Shown: positions 33,888-43,103 of the stretch, one piece after another
Numbering within the stretch: position 1 is the stretch's first letter
Layout: each line of letters opens with the position of its first letter
Assembly (NCBI GenBank): GCA_031265435.1
Contig: JAISCR010000172.1
Location: 1 to 55,836 of the forward strand
Direction: 5' to 3'
Source of the DNA: Treponema sp.
GTDB lineage: Bacteria > Spirochaetota > Spirochaetia > Treponematales > Breznakiellaceae
DNA: 55,836 nucleotides
Position numbers and translations under genes: made by a program
The notes under the pieces: generated by a model
Told to the model about the DNA's origin: nothing
The model's input: the letters and a program-made list of their open reading frames with translations, nothing else
Database searches by the model: none

Positions 33888-36800
33888 TCACTTGATCAAT
33901 ATGAATTCCACACGGCGGTTCTTCCACCAGTTGTCGCGGTCTTCAAAGCGTACAACGGTACGGGCGCCTCCCACTCCTACATAGGACAGGCGGCTCCGGG
34001 AGACCCCGTTGCGTATCAGTATATCCAATACCGCCCTGGCCCGGTCTTCGCTGAGGGGCTTGAGGCCTATGACGCCTCTGCCGCCCTGTTCCTCGCTGCC
34101 CCGCGCGGCGGTTCCCGGCGCGGTAGTGGGATTGGCGTGGCCTTCAACCTGAACCCGGTAATCCCGGAACTTGTTGAGAATCTCCGCGACCCGTCTCATG
34201 ATACGGCTATTGTTGTCCACCGTGGCCTGGGGAAGTCCGTCGAAGTCCGCCGCGTTGGCCCTGAACACGATTGAGGGAACCTGAATTTTCAGATTATCCC
34301 CGTCCCGGATCACCAGGACATCCACCCCGATTTTGCCCGATATGCCGCTTGCGTTCCCCAGCGTGTCTTCCGCGGTGAATGTGTAGGGATAGTCGGTGGC
34401 GGCCTGTACCAGTTCGCCCCTGTTGGAGCGGCCGTTCCAGATTGAACGGGGAGTCGGGTTTCCCCTGCCTTCAAGCCTGTAGAAGAGAAGGTTCGGTCCC
34501 TCAGGCTCCCGTATCTCAAGACTCCAGCGCTCAATCGGAGAAGCGTCATTCGCGGAGAGGAACATGCTTAGTTCGTCTTCCACGCCGTCGTTATCCGGGC
34601 TGAAGTATTCGGGACTGTAGCTGAAACCCAGCTCCGGGCCGGACACGTCGATAAGAATCGACGGCGCTTCGGCGTCCGCGATATCGCCCTTGGCGTAACG
34701 CACCCTGAGATGAGGCGTGTATCGTCCTTCCCGAAGGTTTCCGCTGTCCGAAAGGCCGTTCCAGCCGAGGGAGGCGGGCACGTCCGCATTTCCCGAATAC
34801 GTCTTGAAGAGGGAACCGTCTTCGCCTCTCAGTTCCAGGTTCCAGGATTCGATGCCTTCCCGCAGGGAGACAATGGGGCTGAACCGTATCAGGTCCGCGG
34901 CCTGACCGGGTTTGGGCGCCGCGGCGGAAACCGAGGAGGTAAGGAAGACCCTGGGTATCCTGGCGTCAAGAACGATGGGCGGCAGGTTCAGCGAGGCGCT
35001 GTTGCCCCCTTCGTCCGTACTTTTCAGAGTAAAGTGATACGTCCCGTCGGGAACGGTATTTCCCGCCTGATCGGTGCCGTCCCAGGGAAGATCGGGGGCG
35101 GAACCGTCCCATGACCAGCTTCGGATCAGGTTACCCGAAGAATCGGTCAACCCGGCCTCCCAGTGATCGTAAGCCTCTGTCCTTACCTTTATGGGGAGGA
35201 AGTCCCTGTTTCCGTCGCCGTTGGGGGAGAAGAGGGTAAAGGCCGATGAAAGTTCCGCCCTGGGCGCCTCCGTGTCCGCCGTAAAGGGGGCCGATACGGC
35301 GCTGGGCTGGTTGCCCTGGACATAGCGGAGTTCTATCTTTGCCGTATATGTTCCGTCACCCACAAGGTTTCCCGCGCTGTCCCTGCCGTTCCATGTCTGG
35401 GGGCCGGGAGCGCCGCCGCGGCCTTCAAAAGTCCTGATCGCCCTGCTTGATTCATCGTAAACATCGATCTTCCAGGAACTTATCCCCTCACTAACCTGGA
35501 TGACGGGAATGATGTTTATCGTATCCCTGACCCTGTCTCCGTTTGGGCTAAAGGAGCGGGTATCGGTACTGAGCATCACCGGAGTATCGGCCGTGCTGAG
35601 GCTGAAACCCACCTGGTTGGACCGGCCCGTATTCCCCGCGGCATCCGTGGAAACCAGTTCATAGACGTATTCCCCGTCCGCGGCCGGCGCGCCTCCATCA
35701 CCGCGGCCGTCCCAACCGGCTCTTGCGGGAGGGCTGCCCTGGAGACGGTAGGTTTTAACAGGCCGTTCATCGGGGCCCGCTTCCCGGCGGCGGATTTCCG
35801 CTGTCCAGATTCCTTCGGCGGAGCCCTGCTGGGTAAAGATCATTTCATCCTGATTCCCGTCATTATCCGGGGAGAAGGCCGGGTATTCGTTCCGCACGAA
35901 TGCCGCGGGAGCCGTAATATCCAGTGTGAACGGAGGCGAAACGGCTGTGGAGACATAGCCGTTCCGGTAGTTTACCGAAAGAGTCCCCTGGTAGATCCCC
36001 TCAGACAGCCCGGCGCCCGAATCATTTTTGCCATCGTATTCGATTCTTGATGGAACGTCTCCTCCGCCCCTAAGCGTCCGCAGCGCATTTCCCCGGACAT
36101 CGTTGATCCGCACTGTCCAGCCGGTAATTCCCTCCCGTACCGGTATTGAGGGGCTAAAGCTGACGGTATCCTTGATACCGTCGGCGTTGGGGCTGAAGGC
36201 GCCGTCACTGATATAGAGATTCACCACCGGCTGAATGGTATTTACGATGATGTTTTCCATGACGCTTTCAGTATGGTTCTGCGCCCTGTCGGTGGAAGAG
36301 ACCGCGAAACTGTACACTCCGTCGGGAACGATGTTTCCCGAATCGTCCAGGCCGTTCCAGACAACGGCTTCCGGTTCCCTGTCCACAAGATCAAAACTGC
36401 GGATCTTGACTCCGGAGGCGTCATGGATTCCCGCGTCCCAGAGATCCTCACGGGAGCCTGAAACGGCAAAACTTAAGACGTCCTTGTTTCCGTCTCCGTC
36501 GGGGCTGAAGATCCGTTCCTGTTCACCGGGAACGGCAATTTCCACCGCCGGAGGGGTGTTGTCTACAACTACGGTATAGCCCTGAGTCGCGGCAATATTC
36601 CCGTTATCGTCCGCGGAGCCGATCACAAAGGTGTAGGTTCCGTCCGGGGCTGTTTCCCCGTTTTCCATGATTCCGTCCCAGCGGAAGACGGGAGGAACTA
36701 TGACCCCGGATTTTACATCGGTGATCATTCCAAGGATATTCTTTACCCGGTCTTCGGTTTCGGGCCGCCGTTCCGCGTTCCGGAAACTCCGTACCGTGTC

Positions 36801-37949
36801 TCCTGCTTCGTTCTTCACCTCCATTGTCCAGCTTGAAACATAGCGGCTGTCGGTGATCGTAACGGGAAATTCCAGATCGTCCCCCTTGCCGTCGTTGTTG
36901 GGGGACATGTAGACGACTTCAGGGTAATCCACCGTAATTGCGGGAGGAGTCCTGTCCATGATTCCCGCATACCAGGTAAGTCCCCCGCCGAAGGCCCAGA
37001 TGTCGTTGTAAAGGGGTTTGGCCCCGCCCGCAATGATCAGATCCCCGTCGGAGGGAAGCCACCCTCCCGCCAGACCTTTGCCGCCGGATTTCAGTTTGAT
37101 GTCCACGGAGAGGCCTATTGAGGGAGCTGCCACAAAAGGCTCCCCCCGGGAAAGTTCCCGCACATTGAGACCCGAAGCGCCGGGCCAGGAGATCCCCAGG
37201 TTCACAATTTCGGCAAAGGTCATGTTGAGGCCGGTCTTGAAAATGAGGCTTGTATGATCCCAGTCGAAGAGGCTGGGGACACCGGCATCCGCCGCAAAAC
37301 CCAGCCTGAAGGGGATCGGTTTCCCTTCTTTCCCTTCAATCTGTACAATGTCAAATGAAATACCGCCAAGGGGGGTAAAAGGGGAGGGGTAGAAGCTCTT
37401 TCCCAGCCCCCGGAATGCCAGAGCCCAGGTAAAATTGGGGAACGGCCCCAGTTTTCCAATGTTGTAGCGGAAACCGAGATCCCCGTTGAGCGACCAGTCG
37501 GTTCCAAAGCCGAAGTTGAGCCCCAGTCCCAGACTCATGCCCCTGAGCAATTCCTTGGAAACATTGAGGTTCCCGCTAAAGACATTCCCGATGGGCAGGG
37601 ATTCTTCAAAAGGACTGTTGATGAAGCGCAGACTCCCACCGAAAACCATATATTTAGTCGGAATAAGGGCGCCCAGCTCAATATCGTTGCCGTAGCCTCC
37701 CTCATCTCCCAGGCCGCCTATGCCTATATAGCCCAGATCGAAGACCATCCGCTGGGCGTCTCCTCCCTGGGCGGGGTTCAGTGCGCCGGCCGGGGCGCCG
37801 CCCTGTGTGGTGCTGAAGCCTCCAAAACCGGCCGTTGCCGGTGAATAGAGATCCGGTACGGCATCGGCCCCGTGGGGACCGGCTCCAAGTTCCGCGGCGG
37901 CAAGGCAGAGAAAAGCGGCGAAAAATTTTGTATAATGATTATGGTTCAT
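33888..37949 (-). CDS. large outer-membrane or surface protein with PorV-like barrel, FlgD-like repeats and OmpA-like C-terminus
   Basis: A 1353-residue exported protein. A signal peptide (MNHNHYTKFFAAFLCLAAAE) is followed by a beta-barrel-like region (about residues 40-330) with the PorV-type start SPATAGFGGF and NPAQGG. Eight modules of about 105 residues follow. Each begins with a calcium-site-like motif F-S-P-[ND]-x-D-G-x-x-D (starting near 345, 478, 581, 689, 796, 905, about 1008 in degraded form, and 1112) and ends with a WDG/WNG...GN.V.DGTY strand-turn typical of FlgD Ig-like and CHU_C-type domains. The C-terminus (about 1240-1353) is OmpA-like and would bind peptidoglycan (LSEDRARAVLDIL, NRRVEF). 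A ribosome site (AGGAAGGA, four bases) fixes the ATG at 37949. It probably links the outer membrane to the cell wall or forms a surface filament; this is inferred. Confidence 0.82.
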   Translation of the reverse strand: MNHNHYTKFFAAFLCLAAAELGAGPHGADAVPDLYSPATAGFGGFSTTQGGAPAGALNPAQGGDAQRMVFDLGYIGIGGLGDEGGYGNDIELGALIPTKYMVFGGSLRFINSPFEESLPIGNVFSGNLNVSKELLRGMSLGLGLNFGFGTDWSLNGDLGFRYNIGKLGPFPNFTWALAFRGLGKSFYPSPFTPLGGISFDIVQIEGKEGKPIPFRLGFAADAGVPSLFDWDHTSLIFKTGLNMTFAEIVNLGISWPGASGLNVRELSRGEPFVAAPSIGLSVDIKLKSGGKGLAGGWLPSDGDLIIAGGAKPLYNDIWAFGGGLTWYAGIMDRTPPAITVDYPEVVYMSPNNDGKGDDLEFPVTITDSRYVSSWTMEVKNEAGDTVRSFRNAERRPETEDRVKNILGMITDVKSGVIVPPVFRWDGIMENGETAPDGTYTFVIGSADDNGNIAATQGYTVVVDNTPPAVEIAVPGEQERIFSPDGDGNKDVLSFAVSGSREDLWDAGIHDASGVKIRSFDLVDREPEAVVWNGLDDSGNIVPDGVYSFAVSSTDRAQNHTESVMENIIVNTIQPVVNLYISDGAFSPNADGIKDTVSFSPSIPVREGITGWTVRINDVRGNALRTLRGGGDVPSRIEYDGKNDSGAGLSEGIYQGTLSVNYRNGYVSTAVSPPFTLDITAPAAFVRNEYPAFSPDNDGNQDEMIFTQQGSAEGIWTAEIRRREAGPDERPVKTYRLQGSPPARAGWDGRGDGGAPAADGEYVYELVSTDAAGNTGRSNQVGFSLSTADTPVMLSTDTRSFSPNGDRVRDTINIIPVIQVSEGISSWKIDVYDESSRAIRTFEGRGGAPGPQTWNGRDSAGNLVGDGTYTAKIELRYVQGNQPSAVSAPFTADTEAPRAELSSAFTLFSPNGDGNRDFLPIKVRTEAYDHWEAGLTDSSGNLIRSWSWDGSAPDLPWDGTDQAGNTVPDGTYHFTLKSTDEGGNSASLNLPPIVLDARIPRVFLTSSVSAAAPKPGQAADLIRFSPIVSLREGIESWNLELRGEDGSLFKTYSGNADVPASLGWNGLSDSGNLREGRYTPHLRVRYAKGDIADAEAPSILIDVSGPELGFSYSPEYFSPDNDGVEDELSMFLSANDASPIERWSLEIREPEGPNLLFYRLEGRGNPTPRSIWNGRSNRGELVQAATDYPYTFTAEDTLGNASGISGKIGVDVLVIRDGDNLKIQVPSIVFRANAADFDGLPQATVDNNSRIMRRVAEILNKFRDYRVQVEGHANPTTAPGTAARGSEEQGGRGVIGLKPLSEDRARAVLDILIRNGVSRSRLSYVGVGGARTVVRFEDRDNWWKNRRVEFILIK

Positions 37950-37989
37950 GTATTCCTTCCTGAACTGACCGGGCTTTGGCATAAGATCA

Positions 37990-38017
37990 ATTATACTATA
38001 TGCGTTTCACAATACAA
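37990..38017 (-). promoter_or_regulatory. candidate promoter of the OmpA-type gene
   Basis: On the minus strand TTGTAT (38017-38012), a 16-base spacer and TATAAT (37995-37990) lie about 40 bases before the ATG at 37949, which has a normal ribosome site. It is back to back with the next promoter. Confidence 0.5.
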
Positions 38018-38020
38018 TCC

Positions 38021-38049
38021 TTGACCTTCAAAGCCTCAATCATTATTGT
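38021..38049 (+). promoter_or_regulatory. candidate promoter of the BMP transporter operon
   Basis: TTGACC (38021-38026), a 17-base spacer and TATTGT (38044-38049) precede the ATG at 38085, which has a GGAGG ribosome site. The two divergent promoters have -35 boxes only three bases apart, so they may interfere with each other. Confidence 0.5.
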
Positions 38050-38084
38050 TCATTCAAAGGAAAATAAATTACGGAGGTATAATC

Positions 38085-39209
38085 ATGAAGAAAGTTCTGA
38101 TCCTTGCCGCCTTGTCCCTGCTTGCGCTGGGTTTTGCGTTCGCGGGCGGCAGGAAAGATTCGGGAACGGCGGCTCCCGCGGCCGGCGGGGGAAAACAGGT
38201 TACGGTGCGGCTTCTCACCGACGCGACGGGAATCGACGACAAGTCCTTTAATGCCGCGGCCTGGCGTGGAATTCTCGAATTCTACGGGGATACCTGGACA
38301 AATACCCCACAGCGGGGCGAGGCCTACGATGTGGTTACCGCCCAGACTCAGGATATGTATATTCCCAATCTGAGGCAGGCCACCGATGAAGGCTACGATC
38401 TTATCGTCTGTACCGGTTTTACCTTTGCCGATGCCCTGACCGAGGTCGCCGCCCAAAACCCGCATCAGAAATACATGATCGTGGACGTGGACTGGGTAGG
38501 GCTTCCCAACGTGCTCCAGGCGCTCTATGCCGAGCATGAAGGCTCCTTCCTCGCAGGCGCCGCCGCCGCTCTAAAGGCCAGGGCCGACGGGATCAGCAAT
38601 CCCCGTTTCGGGTTCATCGGAGGCATTCCGGGGGCGACTATTACCAAGTTTGAGGTTGGTTACATCCAGGGTGTCCTTGCGGTGACGCCCGATGCCCGGA
38701 TTGTTGATTACTATGTAAACAGTTGGGGTGAACCCGGCCTTGCCAAGACCCAGGCCAAGACCTGGTACGACAGCGGCGTCTATGCCATCTATTCGGCGGC
38801 GGGGGGAAGCGGCAACGGAACCATAGCGCAGGCCAAGGAATACCGGGCGGCCGGCCGGAATGTCTGGGCCATCGGGGTGGATTCGGATCAGCATGAAGAC
38901 GGCCTGCTTCCCAATTCAAATGAATCCGCCGTCCTCACTTCAATGCTGAAAATGGTCGAAACCAGTCTTGTGTACGGCCTCAACGCGGTGAAGAACGGAA
39001 GCTTCCGGGGCGAAGTGATCACCTTCGACATGAAGGCTAACGGGGTCGGTTACTCTTCCGCCAACAACGCCATTACCGCCGATATAAAGAGTCAGCTGGA
39101 AACATACAAATCCCAAATCATCAACGGCAGTCTCGAAGTGGCGGCTACCTATGCGGAGGCCAAAAAGCTTCCCGGTTTCCCGCAGGATCTCAAGGCTCTG
39201 GATGATTGA
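38085..39209 (+). CDS. BMP/PnrA-type substrate-binding protein of a nucleoside ABC transporter
   Basis: A 374-residue binding protein of the basic membrane protein family, to which the Treponema purine-nucleoside receptor PnrA (TmpC) belongs. Family features are the start VTVRLLTDATGIDDKSFNAAAWRGI, then EGSFLAGAAAALKA, the FGFIGGIPG loop, IYSAAGGSGNGTI and WAIGVDSDQHED. The signal peptide ends FAFAGGRKDSG with no lipobox cysteine, whereas PnrA is a lipoprotein. Start at 38085 follows GGAGGT by seven bases, which excludes the earlier start at 38046. The three following genes encode the ATPase and two permeases, so the operon is complete. Nucleoside or related base uptake is the best guess. Confidence 0.9.
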   Translation: MKKVLILAALSLLALGFAFAGGRKDSGTAAPAAGGGKQVTVRLLTDATGIDDKSFNAAAWRGILEFYGDTWTNTPQRGEAYDVVTAQTQDMYIPNLRQATDEGYDLIVCTGFTFADALTEVAAQNPHQKYMIVDVDWVGLPNVLQALYAEHEGSFLAGAAAALKARADGISNPRFGFIGGIPGATITKFEVGYIQGVLAVTPDARIVDYYVNSWGEPGLAKTQAKTWYDSGVYAIYSAAGGSGNGTIAQAKEYRAAGRNVWAIGVDSDQHEDGLLPNSNESAVLTSMLKMVETSLVYGLNAVKNGSFRGEVITFDMKANGVGYSSANNAITADIKSQLETYKSQIINGSLEVAATYAEAKKLPGFPQDLKALDD

Positions 39210-39259
39210 CTCGCGGGCGGATCCATGCCCCGCCGTTCCGCGGCGGGAAGAGCCGTTAC

Positions 39260-40768
39260 ATGACTCCCGCCATTGAGATGCTCGGCATCACGAAGATCTT
39301 CCCCGGCATTGTTGCCAATGACGGGGTGGATCTCCGGGTGGAGCAGGGGGAGATACACGCTCTTCTGGGCGAAAACGGGGCGGGGAAGTCCACCCTTATG
39401 TCTATCCTCTTCGGTCTCTACGAAGCCGACGGGGGAATCATCAGGATACGGGGGGAGGATGCCCGTATCCGTAACCCCAACGATGCCGCAGCCCTGCGTA
39501 TAGGGATGGTGCATCAGCATTTCCGCCTTATCCGCAATTTTACCGTTACGGAGAACATCGTTCTGGGCAGGGAACCCCGTATGCCCTGGGGAAATCTGGA
39601 TCTCCGTTCTGCGGAAAAGCGGGTAGGGGAACTTTCCGAAGCCTACGGCCTTTCCGTTGATCCGAAGGCCAGAATCGAAAACATCACGGTCGGAATGCAG
39701 CAGCGGGTAGAGATACTGAAGATCCTCTACCGGGACGCGGACATTCTAATCTTCGATGAGCCGACAGCGGTACTCACACCCCAGGAAATTGATGAACTGC
39801 TGCTGATCTTCCGCCGCCTCAAGAGTGAGGGGAAAACCATCGTCTTTATTACCCATAAGCTCAAGGAGATAAAGGCGGCGGCAGACCGATGTACGGTGCT
39901 CCGCCGGGGAAAGGCTGTTGCCGCGGTGGATGTGGCCGGAACCGGGGAAGAGGAACTTGCCCACATGATGGTGGGCCGTCCGGTGAGTTTTCATATTGAC
40001 AAGAAACCTGCCGGGCCCGGGGACCTGGTGCTGAGGATCGAAAACCTTACGGTGGAAAGTTCCGGGGGGCATACCGCAGTCCGTTCCCTGAATCTTGAAG
40101 TCCGCGCGGGGGAGATTCTCGGCATTGCCGGAGTTGACGGTAACGGTCAGGGAGAACTGGTGGCGGCTCTGGCAGGATTACTGCCTGTGAAAGAGGGCCG
40201 TATATTCCTCCGTAACAGGGATATTACCCGCGCAAGCGTCCGCGGCCGGAACGAGGCGGGCTTCGGCCTTGTGCCGGAAGACAGGCACCGTTTCGGTCTT
40301 GTGCTGGATTTCAGAATAGACGAGAATTTTATCCTTAAAAATTTCAGAAGCTATCCGTATTCTTCTCCGACAGGATTCCTGCGTTTCGATGACATTGCGT
40401 TCCACGCGGAATCGCTGATAGAGCAGTTTGATATACGTTCCGGCAGGGGAGGAGCTACGGTAACCCGTTCCATGTCCGGCGGCAACCAGCAGAAGGTGAT
40501 CATTGCCCGGGAGATAGATTCTTCTCCGGCCCTTCTTGTGGTATCCCAGCCTACCCGTGGCCTGGATGTGGGCGCAATTGAATATATTCACAAGCGGATC
40601 GTTGAAGAACGGGACAAGGGCCGGGCAATACTCCTTGTGTCCTTTGAACTTGAAGAAATTCTGGGGCTCTGCGACAGGATTGCCGCTATTTCCCGCGGCA
40701 GCATTGCCGGTATTGTTGACGCGCGGGATGCCGATGAACGGAGTATCGGCGCCATGATGGGGAGTTAG
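39260..40768 (+). CDS. ABC transporter ATP-binding protein, two-domain (BMP/nucleoside type)
   Basis: A 502-residue ATPase with two ABC modules. The N-terminal module has GENGAGKST (Walker A, about residues 35-43), a signature-like VGMQQRVEI and ILIFDEPTAVL. The C-terminal one has a degenerate Walker A (GVDGNGQGE), the signature MSGGNQQKVIIAREI and LLVVSQPTRGLD. This is the usual layout in RbsA/YufO-type ATPases, where one site has decayed. The ATG at 39260 follows GGGAAG by nine bases; an in-frame TTG at 39206 that overlaps the previous gene is less likely. It lies between the binding protein and the two permeases and would power their nucleoside uptake. Confidence 0.92.
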   Translation: MTPAIEMLGITKIFPGIVANDGVDLRVEQGEIHALLGENGAGKSTLMSILFGLYEADGGIIRIRGEDARIRNPNDAAALRIGMVHQHFRLIRNFTVTENIVLGREPRMPWGNLDLRSAEKRVGELSEAYGLSVDPKARIENITVGMQQRVEILKILYRDADILIFDEPTAVLTPQEIDELLLIFRRLKSEGKTIVFITHKLKEIKAAADRCTVLRRGKAVAAVDVAGTGEEELAHMMVGRPVSFHIDKKPAGPGDLVLRIENLTVESSGGHTAVRSLNLEVRAGEILGIAGVDGNGQGELVAALAGLLPVKEGRIFLRNRDITRASVRGRNEAGFGLVPEDRHRFGLVLDFRIDENFILKNFRSYPYSSPTGFLRFDDIAFHAESLIEQFDIRSGRGGATVTRSMSGGNQQKVIIAREIDSSPALLVVSQPTRGLDVGAIEYIHKRIVEERDKGRAILLVSFELEEILGLCDRIAAISRGSIAGIVDARDADERSIGAMMGS

Positions 40769-40772
40769 TGCG

Positions 40773-41927
40773 GTGAAAGTGAGAGAGAAGGCGTGGGAAC
40801 TTTTGAGCGGTTCCGATGCACTGGTGTCTATAGGAGTAGTGCTGCTCGGTTTCCTTGTTGCCACGATCCTTGTGGCTCTGACCGGTAGAAATCCTGCGGG
40901 AATGTATCAGGCGATACTTCAGGTAGTTTCGGGCTTTTCAAAAAACCGGCAGGATGTCTGGGTATGGAATTCCCGCTACATCGGCGAATGGCTTGTAAGT
41001 TCCATACCCCTCATTCTCTGCGGACTTTCCATGGCCTTTGCGGCAAGGACAGGGCTCTTCAACATAGGGGCCGAAGGCCAGTACATTGCGGGCCTTACCG
41101 CGGCCCAGTTTGCGGCGTTTTACTTTCCCCCCATACCGGTACTCCACTGGATCATGGCGATCCTCTTCGCTCTGGCCGCCGGGGCGCTTTGGGGAGGAAT
41201 CGCCGGCATACTCAAGGCAAAGTATGCGGTTTCCGAGGTTGTCGCAACGATCATGATGAATTATATTGCCTACTTTACAAGCCGTTACCTTACCCTGCGG
41301 ATTCCCGGAACCAACACATTCCGTACACCCAACTTTCCCTCCACAGTCCGGCTTTCGAGTCCTTTTCTGGAATCGATCACCAACGGTTCCCGGCTCAATT
41401 ACAGTCTCTATCTTACCTTGATAGTGATACTGTTTTTTTGGATCGTCATGGAGAAAACCAGGCTGGGCTACAGCCTCCGCGCAACAGGTTTTAACAAGGA
41501 TGCCGCCCGCTATGGAGGTATCAATGTAAACGGCGGACTCACCGCGGCCATGGCAATTTCCGGGGCCTTTGCGGGGCTTGCCGGAGCCGCTGTCGCGCTG
41601 GGAGTCTTCAGCTACGGCAGGGTACTTTCCGTGCAGGACGGCTACGGTTTTGACGGGATCGCCGTTGCGCTCGTAGGAAACTCAGGGGCCTGGGGAACCG
41701 CGCTGGCGGGACTCCTCTTTGGTATGCTCAAAAGCGCCCAGCCCCTGATGCAGTCCCGGCAGATACCCAGGGAGATCGCCGCCATCATCATGGGAATGGT
41801 GGTAGTGTTTATATCTTTGAGGGCAGGGTTGCGCATACTCATCGAATGGCGGACGAAACAGCGCCTGAAAAGGGAAGAAGCGGAAAAAAACGCGGAGAAA
41901 CTTGTTTCCGAAAGGATCGAATCATGA
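40773..41927 (+). CDS. ABC transporter permease 1, BMP/nucleoside type (YufP-like)
   Basis: A 384-residue permease with about nine membrane segments, including GVVLLGFLVATILVALTGR and the family motif AARTGLFNIGAEGQYIAG (about residues 88-105), found in YufP/RbsC-related permeases. The GTG at 40773 is four bases after the ATPase stop with GGGAG before it. The last residues (LKREEAEKNAEKLVSER) form a cytoplasmic charged tail. It overlaps the next permease by four bases (ATGA), a sign of translational coupling. Confidence 0.9.
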   Translation: MKVREKAWELLSGSDALVSIGVVLLGFLVATILVALTGRNPAGMYQAILQVVSGFSKNRQDVWVWNSRYIGEWLVSSIPLILCGLSMAFAARTGLFNIGAEGQYIAGLTAAQFAAFYFPPIPVLHWIMAILFALAAGALWGGIAGILKAKYAVSEVVATIMMNYIAYFTSRYLTLRIPGTNTFRTPNFPSTVRLSSPFLESITNGSRLNYSLYLTLIVILFFWIVMEKTRLGYSLRATGFNKDAARYGGINVNGGLTAAMAISGAFAGLAGAAVALGVFSYGRVLSVQDGYGFDGIAVALVGNSGAWGTALAGLLFGMLKSAQPLMQSRQIPREIAAIIMGMVVVFISLRAGLRILIEWRTKQRLKREEAEKNAEKLVSERIES

Positions 41928-42841
41928 CAGTATTTCTGCACACCGTACAAACCTTGTTTCCTTCGGTATTGATGATTTTTGCCCCCATACTCATTGCCGC
42001 CACCGGCGGCATGATCTGCGAAAGGGCAGGGGTGGTGAATATTGCGCTGGAGGGACTCATGGCCATCGGCGCCATGAGCGCCGCCGTTATCCATGTGTTT
42101 CTGGAGAGCAGTACCGGCCTTTCCATCCCCCTCGCCCTGCTTGCCGCCGCCCTTTCAGGCTGCCTCTTCTCCCTTATCCATGCCTTTGCTTCAATAAGCC
42201 TCAGGGCAGATCAGGTGATTTCCGGTACGGGGATCAATCTCCTGTCCAACGGAATTACCGTCTTTGTCTGCCAGCTCCTCTTCAGGATGGATCGCAGCGC
42301 CAACTACCTTATGGGCATGCGTTCAGGCCCCGGCGGCATCTATCCCACAGCCTGGCTTGCGCTGACAATACTGCTAATCGCATGGTTTGTATTATACAAA
42401 CGCCCCTGGGGCCTCCGCCTCCGCGCCGCAGGAGAACACCCCCAGGCCCTTGCCTCCGCCGGAGTTGACGTAATCCGCATCCGCTACATCGCAGTGTTGG
42501 TGTCGGGCATTCTCGCCGGTCTCGCGGGCGGCTGCATCGTACTGACCCAGGAAATCCAGTTCACGGTAAGCACGATCAACGGCAAAGGCTTCATTGCCCT
42601 GGCCGCCGTCTCCTTTGGCCGCTGGCTCCCCCCGGGTATCCTCGGCTCATCATTGCTCTTTGGAGCGGCCAGCGCCCTGGCCGTCTATGTCGTAGGAAAC
42701 GTGGATACCCTGAAATTTCTTACAGGCGACTTTTTCAGCGCGCTGCCCTACCTTATCACCCTCATAACACTGGTAGTGTTCAGCGGCAAAGACTACGCTC
42801 CCCGCGCCTCGGGCCAGCCCTACGACAAGGGGAAGAACTAG
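41924..42841 (+). CDS. ABC transporter permease 2, BMP/nucleoside type (YufQ-like)
   Basis: A 305-residue permease with about eight hydrophobic segments and the motif CERAGVVNIALEGLMAIGAM (about residues 28-47), the YufQ counterpart of the YufP motif. Its ATG overlaps the stop of the previous permease (ATGA at 41924-41927); the longer frame starting at 41846 would lie inside that gene and is rejected. It completes the binding protein-ATPase-permease-permease set. The gene is followed by a strong hairpin (42895-42952) that may end the operon. Confidence 0.9.
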   Translation: MTVFLHTVQTLFPSVLMIFAPILIAATGGMICERAGVVNIALEGLMAIGAMSAAVIHVFLESSTGLSIPLALLAAALSGCLFSLIHAFASISLRADQVISGTGINLLSNGITVFVCQLLFRMDRSANYLMGMRSGPGGIYPTAWLALTILLIAWFVLYKRPWGLRLRAAGEHPQALASAGVDVIRIRYIAVLVSGILAGLAGGCIVLTQEIQFTVSTINGKGFIALAAVSFGRWLPPGILGSSLLFGAASALAVYVVGNVDTLKFLTGDFFSALPYLITLITLVVFSGKDYAPRASGQPYDKGKN

Positions 42842-42883
42842 TGTTCGTACACGATTGTAACAGTGGATACATGAAGAATTTTA

Positions 42884-42918
42884 TTAACCGCGGAGTCGAA
42901 GAAGTCGAATAAGTTTTT
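42884..42918. repeat. GTCGAA-rich intergenic repeat, copy 2
   Basis: The match to 33818-33852: TTAACCGC then GTCGAAgAAGTCGAAtAAG. Here it also supplies the left arm of the hairpin at 42895. Confidence 0.45.
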
Positions 42919-42952
42919 AAGAGTCCCTCACTCTTCTCTTTCCTTCTTCGAC
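42895..42952 (+). terminator. nested hairpin after the nucleoside transporter operon
   Basis: GTCGAAGAAG (42895-42904) pairs with CTTCTTCGAC (42943-42952), and an inner stem AAGAGT (42919-42924) with ACTCTT (42930-42935) around CCCTC. It follows the permease stop by 54 bases. A terminator for the operon or a processing site is likely. The rest of the 262 bases between 42841 and 43104 holds no other gene; an in-frame ATG at 42966 could lengthen the helicase. Confidence 0.5.
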
Positions 42953-43068
42953 AGTAATCATATACATGCGGGTTTCAGGCAAAATAGTTAATTTTGTTCA
43001 TAACCCTGTAAGATCGTCCAAAAAAATACAAAGGGTTAAGATACCGGAGATAGAAGGACTTTCTCACC

Positions 43069-43097
43069 TTGCCAAACCGGCCTTATTTTTACATACT
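43069..43097 (+). promoter_or_regulatory. candidate leaderless promoter of the SNF2 gene
   Basis: TTGCCA (43069-43074), a 17-base spacer and CATACT (43092-43097) end six bases before the ATG at 43104. No ribosome site lies before that ATG. The spacing is the same as at def and at 18989. Confidence 0.4.
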
Positions 43098-43103
43098 ACT
43101 CTC

